Positions 9,055 through 18,212 of a stretch of DNA of 64,000 nt are shown here, in pieces. The stretch spans positions 496,001 to 560,000 of the forward strand of contig CP069419.1 of assembly GCA_017569285.1 (NCBI GenBank). Direction: 5' to 3'. The DNA is from Clostridiales bacterium. GTDB taxonomy: Bacteria > Bacillota > Clostridia > Christensenellales > Aristaeellaceae. A program made the translations under genes and the position numbers. Each line of letters begins with the position of its first letter. The stretch's first letter is position 1. The notes below the pieces were generated by a model. The model did not search any database. It was not told the DNA's origin and saw only the letters and a program-made list of their open reading frames with translations.

Positions 9055-10266
9055 TTACGGTACAACGTTTCCGTTCAGGTCGTATCTCCGCGTTCCGGTC
9101 AGTTCCTTTATTGAATTGTAATTATATCGTTCCTCGGCATAGCCGCCGGGGATTTCCATTGCTTTTCCGTCCGTTCCCAGGTATACACGGCCGGATACTG
9201 CACCGTCTGCGTCCCGCGTCTCGCGGTATCCTGCGTATCCCAGGCTGCACAGCACATTCACTCCGGCTGCGTTCAGATACCGCACCGTCTCAATCCGGCC
9301 GTCCGGATCATATTCATATGCAACAGTGCAGACGCCCAGCGGGCCGTCGGTCAGTCCGCCATCGGCGCTCAGGTAGCTTTCCGCAACAATCCGGTCATTC
9401 TTTTCCCGGTACCGGATGGTCACCGCGTCTCCGGCAATCGGTACCGCCTGGCCGTCCATTCCGTACCGGGTCACCAGCTCGTCGTTTCCGTCATACCGGA
9501 TTTCCTCCCAGGCATATCCGGCGCCGCGGTCGGTCAGCTTTCCGCCTTCGTCATAGTATTTCACTGCGGTCACGCGGCCCTTCTTGTCCCGTTCCCGCTC
9601 GCATACGCTCCATCCGTCGGGGCCGGTAGCCGGTTTTCCGTCCGCATGTTCATACCAGGTGCGCACCGGCTGGTAGTTCTTGTTCAGCTTCTGCTTCATG
9701 GAAGCATAGCCCCGAATCTCCACAGGCTGGCTGTTCTCATCGTTCCACGTCCGGGAGGTCACTGCTTTTCCGGTATATACCGTCGCAATCTCCGCGTATC
9801 CCAGGGAAGGGACCGTCACCTTCTTCTTTCCCGTTCCGAAGTACCGCAGGAAGGTCATTCCCCCGAAGGAGGTGTACAGCATGGTCACCCGGGCATACCC
9901 ATCGCTGTTCAGCATCAGTTCGCCGTTTGCATCCTGGTAGGCAATTTCGGTCACACGGTTTTTGCCGTCCCGGGTAATCATTTTCCGGTAATAACCGCCG
10001 CGGGCAGTGACCGGTGCCCCGTTTTCATCAAAATACTGCTCCGTCACGGTGCCCCGGCCGTATTTGTAGCGGATTTCCGCATAGCCGTCCGGACCGGTCA
10101 CGGTATTCCCGGCACCGTCCTGCCATATGGCTTTCACCACGCGGCCGTTTTCAGTTGTCTCAACGCGCGTTGTCTCCGCACCGGCTGCGGGAATCAAAAA
10201 AGCCGTGCAGAAAATAACTGCCGCCAGTACCGTCACAGTCAGTCGTTTCAGCATGTTCAAATTCAT
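9055..10266 (-). CDS. Secreted protein with YD/MORN-like tandem repeats
   Basis: A 403-residue protein with a signal peptide (cleavage near residue 30, after AAGA). The rest is a run of imperfect repeats of about 45-50 residues. A typical unit has a YYDENGAPV-like element (a new attribute of the node), a GPDGYAEIRYKY-like element and a basic strand. The layout resembles RHS/YD or MORN-type beta-repeat proteins, and the second such protein in the window (44472-46112) has the same repeat type. Function is unknown; cell-surface location is inferred from the signal peptide. A TATAAT promoter lies at 10293-10321. The gene ends 17 nt before the branching enzyme start and may be co-transcribed with it. 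Confidence 0.75.
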   Translation of the reverse strand: MNLNMLKRLTVTVLAAVIFCTAFLIPAAGAETTRVETTENGRVVKAIWQDGAGNTVTGPDGYAEIRYKYGRGTVTEQYFDENGAPVTARGGYYRKMITRDGKNRVTEIAYQDANGELMLNSDGYARVTMLYTSFGGMTFLRYFGTGKKKVTVPSLGYAEIATVYTGKAVTSRTWNDENSQPVEIRGYASMKQKLNKNYQPVRTWYEHADGKPATGPDGWSVCERERDKKGRVTAVKYYDEGGKLTDRGAGYAWEEIRYDGNDELVTRYGMDGQAVPIAGDAVTIRYREKNDRIVAESYLSADGGLTDGPLGVCTVAYEYDPDGRIETVRYLNAAGVNVLCSLGYAGYRETRDADGAVSGRVYLGTDGKAMEIPGGYAEERYNYNSIKELTGTRRYDLNGNVVP

Positions 10267-10292
10267 TCACCAGTCCTGTGTCATTTTGATAT

Positions 10293-10321
10293 ATTATACC
10301 AAATCAATCCGTCAAATACAA
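10293..10321 (-). promoter_or_regulatory. Putative sigma-A promoter of the secreted repeat protein
   Basis: A consensus TATAAT (10293-10298, minus strand) is preceded with a 17-bp spacer by TTGTAT (10316-10321). It sits just upstream of the ATG at 10266. Confidence 0.55.
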
Positions 10322-10334
10322 CATGCCCGGCGGC

Positions 10335-12725
10335 TCAGCGGGATGCTTTCCGGTACCTCTGCAGCAGGATTCCGGATATCACCACGATGGCGCATCCGGC
10401 CGCCGCCAGCAGCAGGAATACCGTCATGGCCTTCCCGTCCAGCGGCACCAGCTTGAATATGGATCCGGCAATCATCACCGCCAGCGTAAACGCCCCGGCC
10501 ACAGCCGCCAGCAGCGCGGTCCGGCGTCCGTTCAGCGGCAGGCAGGTGCGCAGCAGCACCACAAAGCCCACCACCCCGGCGCTCAGCGTGGCCAGCGTGG
10601 ATCCAACCTCCCGGCTCCATCCGTATCTGCCGGTCAGCAGGATCGCCAGCGTGGCGCACAGGGCCACGGCGATCCCGCCCGGCAGTGCCCGGAACAGCAC
10701 CGTCCGCAGGAAACTGCCCTTTACGCGTTCCGTACTGGGTTCCAGCGCCAGGAAGAATCCGGGAAGCCCCACCGTCAGCGAGGAAATCAGCGTCAGCTGG
10801 ATCGGTTCAAAGGGATACAGTCCCGGAAGGAACATCATCAGGATGCTCAGGAAAAAGCTGAACAGCGTCTTGGTCAGGAAAAGGCTTGCCGCCCGGGTGA
10901 TGTTGTTGATCACCCGCCGTCCTTCCAGCACGATTTCCGGCATCACGCTGAAATCCGATTCCATCAGCGTCAGCTGGGCGGCATGGCGGGCGGCTTCCGC
11001 CCCGCCGGCCATGGCGATGGAGCAGTCTGCGCTCTTCAGGGCCGGAATATCGTTTACACCGTCCCCGGTCATCGCCACGCTGTGTCCCTTTTCCTTCAGG
11101 GCATTCACCAGCTGTTTTTTCTGTTCCGGACTCACCCGTCCAAATACGGTATACTGCTCGCAGGCCGCTGCAATGGCCTCCGGGGTGTCCAGTTCCCGGG
11201 CATCCACCTGTCGGTCCCATCCGGTCAGGCCGGCCTGACGGGCAATCCGGGATACGGTCTGCGGATTATCGCCCGAGATCACCTTGATTTCCACGCCCTG
11301 TTCCCGGAAATAACGCAGCGTTTCCTCCGCCCCGGGCCGGATCTGGTCGGTCAGTGCAATGATTGCGCAGATGGACTGCACCTCCGGCATTTCCTCTGCC
11401 GTCACAATTCCCCGGCCTTCCGCGAGGACAATTACCCGTTTTCCTTCCGCCGTCAGGCCGCTGATCCGCTCCTGCAGTCCATCGGGAATCCGGTCCAGTA
11501 CATATTCCGGCGCACCGAGGATCAGCGCGGTTCCGTCGCGGAATGAAGCCGCGGATTTCTTTCTTTCGGATGAAAAAGGCACAACTGCCTTCGGAACCTC
11601 TTTACCCGGCTCCACCGCTTTCCGCAGGGCATCCAGCGTCGGGCTCTTTTCATCAAACGCGCCCAGCAACCGTGCCAGGGCATGCTCCGCTTCCGTGCCG
11701 GAAACGTCCACGCCCTCAATCAGGCTCACTTCCATCTCGCCGGTGGTGATGGTCCCCGTCTTGTCCAGGCAGAGCACGTCCGCCCGGGCCAGGGTCTCGA
11801 TACCGGCCAGTTCCTGCACCAGCGTCTGCCGCCTGGCCAGTTTGATCACCCCAACGGCCATCGCGATGCTGGTCAGCAGGATCAGTCCTTCCGGAATCAT
11901 CCCGATCATCGCCGCCACCGACGCGGGCACCGCTTCCCGGGCCACCTCGGCAAACGGAAGCGGATTTCCGCCCGTTCCGTTCAATATCAGCTGTTTCACA
12001 AACAGCAGGATGCCCAGCGGAACCAGGATATAGCTGTCAATCCGGATCAGCCGGTTCAGTTCCTCCATCAGCCGGGATCCTGCCCGGGTATTCTTCCGGG
12101 CCTCCCCGGTCAGCCGGCCCACATAGCTTTCATCCGCCACATAAACCAGCTGGGCGGTCAGTTTCCCCTCCGTGATATAGCTGCCGGAATACAGCCAGTT
12201 GTTCACCTTTTTCGGCACCGCGTCGCTCTCCCCGGTCAGCAGGGATTCCATCGCCAGTCCGCTGCCGGATACGACGATTGCGTCGGCGATCACCTGGTCG
12301 CCCGCGCGGAATACCGCCAGGTCGCCCTTCACTGCTTCACCCGGCTGAACCGCCTTCTCCTTGCCTTCCCGGATCACGTTCACCCGCGGGGCGTTCAGCA
12401 GCCGCATCCGCCGGATGGTCTGCTGCGCCCGGTACTCCTGGATTGTCCCGATCAGGATATTCGCCGCCACAATCAGGATAAACAGCATATTCCGGTAACT
12501 GCCTACCAGCAGCAGGCAGATAGCCAGCGCAAAGTTCAGCATATTGAATAGGGTGAACAGATTATCTCGCAGGATCTTCCGGAATGGCTTCACGTCCGCT
12601 TCCGGCAGGGCGCTTCCGAGTCCCTGGGCAGCCAGCTCCGCAGCCCGCCCGTCTGTCAGTCCCTGTTCGTCCGTATATTCAAAATCCTCCGGCCATTTGT
12701 CCGGCAGGGAAAGTCTCGTTTCCAT
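10335..12725 (-). CDS. Cation-translocating P-type ATPase (CtpE/Exp7-like)
   Basis: A 796-residue membrane pump when started at the ATG at 12725, which has GGAGG 8 nt upstream. A longer in-frame ORF to 12974 exists but runs antisense through tRNA-Thr and the promoter, so I reject it. Order of parts: two membrane helices (about 56-98), actuator domain with TGES (164-167), helices 3-4 with GMIPEGL (275-281), the phosphorylation site DKTGTITTGE with D321, a nucleotide-binding domain, GDGVNDIPAL hinge, and a C-terminal set of membrane helices. The PEGL motif in helix 4 and the absence of N-terminal metal-binding CxxC argue for the Ca/Mg-type rather than heavy-metal pumps. Substrate is not certain. 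It has its own promoter (12760-12788). Confidence 0.9.
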   Translation of the reverse strand: METRLSLPDKWPEDFEYTDEQGLTDGRAAELAAQGLGSALPEADVKPFRKILRDNLFTLFNMLNFALAICLLLVGSYRNMLFILIVAANILIGTIQEYRAQQTIRRMRLLNAPRVNVIREGKEKAVQPGEAVKGDLAVFRAGDQVIADAIVVSGSGLAMESLLTGESDAVPKKVNNWLYSGSYITEGKLTAQLVYVADESYVGRLTGEARKNTRAGSRLMEELNRLIRIDSYILVPLGILLFVKQLILNGTGGNPLPFAEVAREAVPASVAAMIGMIPEGLILLTSIAMAVGVIKLARRQTLVQELAGIETLARADVLCLDKTGTITTGEMEVSLIEGVDVSGTEAEHALARLLGAFDEKSPTLDALRKAVEPGKEVPKAVVPFSSERKKSAASFRDGTALILGAPEYVLDRIPDGLQERISGLTAEGKRVIVLAEGRGIVTAEEMPEVQSICAIIALTDQIRPGAEETLRYFREQGVEIKVISGDNPQTVSRIARQAGLTGWDRQVDARELDTPEAIAAACEQYTVFGRVSPEQKKQLVNALKEKGHSVAMTGDGVNDIPALKSADCSIAMAGGAEAARHAAQLTLMESDFSVMPEIVLEGRRVINNITRAASLFLTKTLFSFFLSILMMFLPGLYPFEPIQLTLISSLTVGLPGFFLALEPSTERVKGSFLRTVLFRALPGGIAVALCATLAILLTGRYGWSREVGSTLATLSAGVVGFVVLLRTCLPLNGRRTALLAAVAGAFTLAVMIAGSIFKLVPLDGKAMTVFLLLAAAGCAIVVISGILLQRYRKASR

Positions 12726-12759
12726 CAGGCATCCTCCATGGTAAAGGTAATACACGTCC

Positions 12760-12788
12760 ATACTATCTTTTCGTTCTGCCGATGTCAA
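12760..12788 (-). promoter_or_regulatory. Putative sigma-A promoter of the P-type ATPase
   Basis: On the minus strand a consensus TTGACA (12783-12788) and TAGTAT (12760-12765) are separated by 17 bp, 35 bp upstream of the chosen start. Its position supports the start at 12725 over the longer ORF. Confidence 0.75.
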
Positions 12789-12822
12789 CGCCGGAAAAAG
12801 AAAGATTCTTTGAAAAAAACCC

Positions 12823-12851
12823 TTGCAAAACCGGCGCCGTTGTGGTATTAT
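12823..12851 (+). promoter_or_regulatory. Putative promoter of tRNA-Thr
   Basis: TTGCAA (12823-12828) and TATTAT (12846-12851) are separated by 17 bp, 24 bp upstream of the mature tRNA 5' end. Confidence 0.7.
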
Positions 12852-12875
12852 TCGTTCGTTGTCGCAAGACAGCAC

Positions 12876-12951
<76 letters not shown>

Positions 12952-13043
12952 TCGCCTGGAGCACGTTGTATCAATGGGTTCCGGGTTTTTTTGTGCCCAA
13001 AATGACAAACTTGCTCAAACGGGAAAAAAGTATCAGATACCGC

Positions 13044-13074
13044 AAAAAGCGGGGCTTGCCGGTTGGCAAGCCCC
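13044..13074 (-). terminator. Intrinsic terminator of the large surface protein gene
   Basis: A perfect 10-bp stem (13051-13060 with 13065-13074) with a 4-nt loop. On the minus strand it is followed by GC and five T residues (13044-13048). It lies 19 bp after the stop of the 13093-18168 gene. Confidence 0.85.
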
Positions 13075-13092
13075 TTGTTCGTTTATCCTGTC

Positions 13093-16000
13093 TTACTTGA
13101 TTTTCGCCGTGTCAAACACCCTGTCCCTGTACAGGTTCATCAGTTCTTCCTGCGCCGCCGTATTATTATCCGGATACAGCATCTCCATCAGCGTCGTCTC
13201 CGCTGTGTACAGTGTGTCCAGTGCCGTGCGCCAGGTAATGATGAGCCTGCGGGTCTCTTTGTCCGCCGCCTTGTACACTGAGTTCACGGTATTGTCCAGG
13301 GCGATCTGCCAGTTCCGCTGTCCGCGGGCAAATACTTCATCGAAGTTGTAGTTCTTCGCCGCGTCCAGCATATTCCGGATATCGGTCAGTATCCGCGCCG
13401 CTGCCCCGGCATACTGCTCGCTCACTTCGCTGTCGCTGCCGTTCAGGGCGCCGATCTCGCGCAGCGTCGCTTCATATGCTTTTCCGTCATGGAATTCGAT
13501 CGCTCCGATGATGCTGTTTGGCAGTTCCTCCGGCAGCGTATGGATGATGCAGCACATCTGTGCCGTCTTCAGCCGCAGCAGCTCCGCCGCGGCTTCATCG
13601 CCGGCCAGTGCCTGCCAGGCGTCCGCGTAGGCAAGGAATGCCGCGCGTTCCTGCACCAGGGCAGCCTTGCCTTCGTCATCCGCCGCCTCCAGGAAGAGCT
13701 CATACATCTTTTCCGTCTCTTCGCGCCATATCGCTGCCGCGCCGGCCCAGTCGCCGGCCTGTCCGGCCGATTCCGCGTTCACCGCCGCTCCGGTATGCTC
13801 ACTGCAGGCATGCAGGGTGTACCGCGCTTCATTCTCGCCCAGGCATTCCAGCTTCAGTTCACAGTTGAAGGGTCCGATACTCCAGCCCAGGAAGATGACA
13901 AATCCGTTTTCATCCAGGATCGGATTGCCATTTGCATCCGTAAGGATCGCCCTGCCGTCCGAGCAGATGACGCAGTATGTACCGTCCGGCAGTTTCAGTA
14001 CGGGTGTGCCGGCCGGGATGGATACGGGCGCACCGTCGGGCCCTGTGAACATGCCGCCCGGCGCGGTCACGGGTTTGCCGTCGGGACCGATCACCGGCAC
14101 GGTGCCGGGAGGCGCGATGATGGGCGTTCCGTCCGGCGTCGTCAGGGGCGTGCCGTCCGGCAGTGTCACGGGCTCCAGGGGATCTCCGGCAGGTGTGGTC
14201 GGCGGGATGGGCGTAAAGTGTCCTCCTCCGCCGCCCGTAATAAGCCCATTGCCCTCCCCGGCCTTAACCTTTGCGAGGTTGCTCTGGACCGGTGAACCAG
14301 GCTTGCCGCCGTCAAATGTATAAGTGACCGTCGCGCTGTTGGTCACCCATCCGGCGTCAATATCCGGCTGGGTCACCTGATGGGTGAACGTGAAGGAAGC
14401 TTCCGCTCCGGGAGCGATGCTCGCCGCGGTGCCGATAGGCGCGAAGCCGTTCAGGCTGTCTGTCACCAGCACATTCTCCAGCGGCACTTCACCGGTGTTC
14501 TTCACCGTAATGGTGAAACGGATTTCCTCGTCCAGCTCATAATAGCTGCCGTTCAGCGGACCGCCGTCTTCTTCCTTGTGCACGGTCGCGCCCACCTTCA
14601 GACCGTAGATCAGCCCCATGGGATCACCCGGGTCTTCTTTGGGCTCGGTTTCCTTTCCGTTTTCCGGAGGAAGCGGACTGCCGAAATCATTGGTGGGAGC
14701 CGTTGCCGTGTTGCTGTTCCAGGTATGTACCGTACCACGCAGGTCTTCGCCCGTGGCGGTGGCATAATTGCCCACGTTGCCGACATAGGCATCGTATTCC
14801 GTAACGACATACGGCGGAACATTGCAGGTCACCGTTTCGCCTGCGGCGATCTCCGGGAAGGTTCCCACCGTGACGCCCTGGTCAGTTACAGTAACGTTCC
14901 GCACAGGCTCCCTGCTGTTGTTTGTGACGGTCAGTGTCCATGGGATCGTTTCACCTTCCCGGTAGTACGAACCGTTCTCCGGTCCGTTGCCTATGTCTTT
15001 CCTGAGCAGCAGGCCGGTCCTGTTGTTCACATTCAACGTCAGGGAATTGGTATAGACCGTCCTGGGATTGCCGCTGTCCGGATCAGTCCAGGTAAGTTGG
15101 ACAGGCGGGTAATAAATATATCCGTTCTTTACGTCCTCTTCGGTGATCACGTGAATCCAGGCAAAGGCGATGCCAGATTCGCCCGGCTTGAAATCAGAAG
15201 AAAACACGCTGAATGTCTGCCCGTTATTCGGATCGTTGAAAGTAATTCCATCAGCAGGAATCGTCACCTTGCCCGTATTTTGAATTTTGAGCCCGACGAC
15301 ACTTATTTCTCCCAGCCCATAGCCGGCGAAAGAAGAGGATGCGCCGTTGGTTAATTCCCCGTAAATCTCGCTTTCCTCGGGGATCGGCCAGGGGGTAACC
15401 CCAGGTTTGCCCACCTTCCAGGTGCGGGTGACAGTTTCGGAGCGGCAGAGCTCTTCCCCGGTATCCGGGTCATAGCCCGTGACGTAAGTATGAATGGTCA
15501 CGGTGCCCAGCAAGTCTTCGGTTTCCGTACCGGGGGTAATGCCGTATTTCAATTTCCATGGACCACGACCGTCGATGGTGGATTTACCAGGATCAAAGAT
15601 CCAATCGCGTACTGTGTCATATTCCCATACACCGTCAGTGTAATGTATAACCGGTTTCAGCGGAACGTTGCCAGTGTTTACCAGCAAAGAAGCTGCATAC
15701 ACTATATCTTCCGGGTCGTACACGTCCTTGACCTTATTGTCATATAGGTAGGTCAGCGTCAGTCCGGCCTTCTTATCCTCCGGCCCTTCCCCGTCGGGAT
15801 AAGTCAGGTCGACTTCCAGATTGTTGCTGTTATACCAAACTTTATCGATATTTCCGTCTTCATTGTAATAATATCCATAGCCAGCGGAAGCAGTCCTGAT
15901 ATAACCCTTGTCTGCCTCGGACTCTGTTACATCCCAGTCATATATTCTGGAATAGGTTTCTCCGGGGTTCAGCAGCGTCACACCGTCACCGGAATAGCCC

Positions 16001-18168
16001 ATGCCGGCCACCTCGGTTCGGCCATTGGGAGAGGAATCATCATGATAATGTGGATTTAAATCCGACCACCAGGGCATGTACACCGGGCAATTGCCGGTGT
16101 TGGTGATCGAGCTGTACATGCGCACAATCGCGCCTTTATACCGCTTGCCTGCACCTGCGTCTGGGTCGACCCGTTCATATGCGCTGAGGCTTGGGGAGAG
16201 ATGGATACCGTCCGTCTCGTCCACCACCGTCATGGAGACAGGATCTGTACCTTCAACTCTGAATGTAATACTGTCAGCTGTTTTGTAACCTTCCGGGGCT
16301 TCAACTTCGAACAGTGTGTAAACCTCATTCATTACCAGGTTTTCGACCGTGTGCGGTTCCGTGGTGGAGATCCATTCGTCCACAGTGTCCGGGCCATCAA
16401 GCCTGAAATGCGCGCCGGCCAGGGGTTGATTCGTATCCCCTGCAGTCTTGGTAACGATCAGCGTACCGGTGGCTTCCGGTTCACCCGTGGCCGGGATTTC
16501 CCGTTCCTCCCGGTGGCTAGCATCAATCTTGCAGATTCGCTCCTCCGTACCGGATTCGGTGGCGGCAGGCTCCTTGGATACATGCCATTCTCCCCAGTCA
16601 TGTTCACCGTAACTGCCATACCGGTATTCCGATTCACCGCAGCCGCTGCAGGTGCGGTACTGCATTTCCCGCTGGATACAGCTGGGATGTACGCTCTTGT
16701 CGGTCATCCATTCGCTCCAGCTGTGCTCATGGGCTGCCGGCTGTTCGGGCGACGGCGCCAGTTTCGGGATGGCTTCCGTTTTGGTATGGCCGGAGTTGCG
16801 CTTGCAGGTGAAGGTTCTCACACCTTCCTCCGTTGTCGTGGCGGCCTTCGTCACCACACCGTCATCCCAGTCATGGCCCAGTGCAGCGGTGCTCTGCTGA
16901 GCGGTCAGCACCGTTCCGCACACGGAACATTTGCTGCCCTCCGTGAGTCCTCCTTCCGTGCACGTAGCTGCCGTCCCCGGGATCACCTGGGGGATGTGGC
17001 CCGTGGCGGGAAGAGTTTCCGTCCGGGTAGTCCCGCAGCGGGTGCATGTGTAGGTTTTCACACCGGTTGCTGTGCAGGTGGCCGCCTGGGTCACCGTTCC
17101 GCCGTCCCAGGCATGGCCCAGGGCAGCAACGCTCTGTTGGGCTGTAAGCACCGTTCCGCAAACGGAGCATTTGCTGCCCTCTGTGAGTCCCGCTTCCGTA
17201 CAGGTGGCCACCTTCCCCGGAATCGCCTGGGGGCTGTGGCCCGTGGCGGGAAGAGTTTCCGTCCGGGTAGTCCCGCAGCGGGTGCATGTGTAGGTTTTCA
17301 CACCAGTCGCTGTGCAGGTGGCCGCCTGGGTCACCGTGCCGCCGTCCCAGGCATGGCCCAGGGCAGCAACGCTCTGCTGGGCTGTAAGCACCGTTCCGCA
17401 CACGGAGCATTTGCTGCCTTCCGTGAGCCCTGCTTCCGTACAGGTAGCCGCCTTCCCCGGAATTGTCTGGGGGCTGTGGCCCGTGGCGGGGATCGTTTCC
17501 TGCGCTTTCAGTGTCGTGCCGCAGCGGTCACACACGCTGCCTTCCGTCAGTCCGTTCTCCGTACAGGTCGCTGCCTTTCCGGCATCAGCCTTCGGGCTGT
17601 GTCCCAGCGCCGCAACCGTTTTCTCATTGCGGACATCACCGCACCGGCTGCACTTTTCCCGGGTATACCCTGCTTCGGTACAGGTCGCTGCTTTATTGTC
17701 GGACACGAAATCATGGCCCTTCATGGGATCGGTACCGTAGTCAATCGCGCCGCAGCGGGAGCAGACGTTTTCGACTACACCGTCATGATCACAGGTGCCG
17801 GGTTCAGTGACCGTTCCCACCCAGTCATGGCCCGGCGGGGGAATCTGTTCATTTTCGGATATGCCGCAGCGGCTGCAGGTGCGTTGTCTTTGACCGCCCC
17901 CCAGGCAGGTGACTGGTTCCACTACAACCCATTCTCCCCAGTTATGGCCCAGTGCGGGAACATAATCGTCGTATTTGGGTTCCGGATAAAAGATGTTCGT
18001 ATATACAGAATACCCCTGTTCTGTACAGGTGGGTTCTACGACTCTGTCCAGAAACCATGATTCATCCATGTTTGCCAGTGCGCCGGCTGGTATCAGCAGT
18101 GCGGCCAGCAGAAAGATGCACAGTATCCGGATGCTGTTTCTTCTCCGCGATTCCTTTGTCCGTTCCAT
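13093..18168 (-). CDS. Large secreted multi-domain surface protein with CxxC zinc-ribbon-like repeats
   Basis: A 1,691-residue protein when started at the ATG at 18168 (GGAGGG upstream), which leads straight into a signal peptide ending ALA near residue 33. An in-frame ATG at 18216 overlaps the response-regulator stop but has no clear Shine-Dalgarno. Residues about 50-450 are about ten CxxCG modules (KCSVCGT, TCTRCGT) with GH and TCT signatures; two adjacent pairs form near-identical 80-residue units. Then come a prealbumin-like (SpaA/Cna-B) domain with TLIVTKTAGD and EAPEGYKTAD, two DUF11-like domains (GLLLRKDIGNGPENGSYY; VHKEEDGGPLNGSYYELD), a Pro/Gly-rich linker and a C-terminal helical region of about 350 residues. 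No LPxTG or membrane anchor is visible at the C-terminus. Probable surface or secreted adhesin-like protein. Confidence 0.85.
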   Translation of the reverse strand: MERTKESRRRNSIRILCIFLLAALLIPAGALANMDESWFLDRVVEPTCTEQGYSVYTNIFYPEPKYDDYVPALGHNWGEWVVVEPVTCLGGGQRQRTCSRCGISENEQIPPPGHDWVGTVTEPGTCDHDGVVENVCSRCGAIDYGTDPMKGHDFVSDNKAATCTEAGYTREKCSRCGDVRNEKTVAALGHSPKADAGKAATCTENGLTEGSVCDRCGTTLKAQETIPATGHSPQTIPGKAATCTEAGLTEGSKCSVCGTVLTAQQSVAALGHAWDGGTVTQAATCTATGVKTYTCTRCGTTRTETLPATGHSPQAIPGKVATCTEAGLTEGSKCSVCGTVLTAQQSVAALGHAWDGGTVTQAATCTATGVKTYTCTRCGTTRTETLPATGHIPQVIPGTAATCTEGGLTEGSKCSVCGTVLTAQQSTAALGHDWDDGVVTKAATTTEEGVRTFTCKRNSGHTKTEAIPKLAPSPEQPAAHEHSWSEWMTDKSVHPSCIQREMQYRTCSGCGESEYRYGSYGEHDWGEWHVSKEPAATESGTEERICKIDASHREEREIPATGEPEATGTLIVTKTAGDTNQPLAGAHFRLDGPDTVDEWISTTEPHTVENLVMNEVYTLFEVEAPEGYKTADSITFRVEGTDPVSMTVVDETDGIHLSPSLSAYERVDPDAGAGKRYKGAIVRMYSSITNTGNCPVYMPWWSDLNPHYHDDSSPNGRTEVAGMGYSGDGVTLLNPGETYSRIYDWDVTESEADKGYIRTASAGYGYYYNEDGNIDKVWYNSNNLEVDLTYPDGEGPEDKKAGLTLTYLYDNKVKDVYDPEDIVYAASLLVNTGNVPLKPVIHYTDGVWEYDTVRDWIFDPGKSTIDGRGPWKLKYGITPGTETEDLLGTVTIHTYVTGYDPDTGEELCRSETVTRTWKVGKPGVTPWPIPEESEIYGELTNGASSSFAGYGLGEISVVGLKIQNTGKVTIPADGITFNDPNNGQTFSVFSSDFKPGESGIAFAWIHVITEEDVKNGYIYYPPVQLTWTDPDSGNPRTVYTNSLTLNVNNRTGLLLRKDIGNGPENGSYYREGETIPWTLTVTNNSREPVRNVTVTDQGVTVGTFPEIAAGETVTCNVPPYVVTEYDAYVGNVGNYATATGEDLRGTVHTWNSNTATAPTNDFGSPLPPENGKETEPKEDPGDPMGLIYGLKVGATVHKEEDGGPLNGSYYELDEEIRFTITVKNTGEVPLENVLVTDSLNGFAPIGTAASIAPGAEASFTFTHQVTQPDIDAGWVTNSATVTYTFDGGKPGSPVQSNLAKVKAGEGNGLITGGGGGHFTPIPPTTPAGDPLEPVTLPDGTPLTTPDGTPIIAPPGTVPVIGPDGKPVTAPGGMFTGPDGAPVSIPAGTPVLKLPDGTYCVICSDGRAILTDANGNPILDENGFVIFLGWSIGPFNCELKLECLGENEARYTLHACSEHTGAAVNAESAGQAGDWAGAAAIWREETEKMYELFLEAADDEGKAALVQERAAFLAYADAWQALAGDEAAAELLRLKTAQMCCIIHTLPEELPNSIIGAIEFHDGKAYEATLREIGALNGSDSEVSEQYAGAAARILTDIRNMLDAAKNYNFDEVFARGQRNWQIALDNTVNSVYKAADKETRRLIITWRTALDTLYTAETTLMEMLYPDNNTAAQEELMNLYRDRVFDTAKIK
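16840..17470 (-). repeat. 240-bp tandem repeat inside the surface protein gene
   Basis: Two nearly identical 240-bp units (80 residues) lie in tandem: the block starting at 17072 recurs at 17312 with only a few base changes. A third, more diverged copy precedes them near 16832-16850. Each unit codes for two CxxC modules, one of the KCSVCGT type and one of the TCTRCGT type. The DNA identity is high enough to allow unequal recombination and copy-number change. Confidence 0.9.
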
Positions 18169-18212
18169 CTCCGTTTTCTCCCTCCGATTATTTATCCTTT
18201 TATCCCGCGCTG

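Noticed and set aside
16840-17470. CRISPR-like array
   Set aside because: Repeats are 240 bp, adjacent, without spacers and fall in frame in a coding gene. No CRISPR array or cas gene is seen anywhere in the window.
16201-18060. Long plus-strand open frame across the surface protein gene
   Set aside because: It mirrors the 240-bp repeats of the minus-strand gene, and has no Shine-Dalgarno, signal peptide or known domain.
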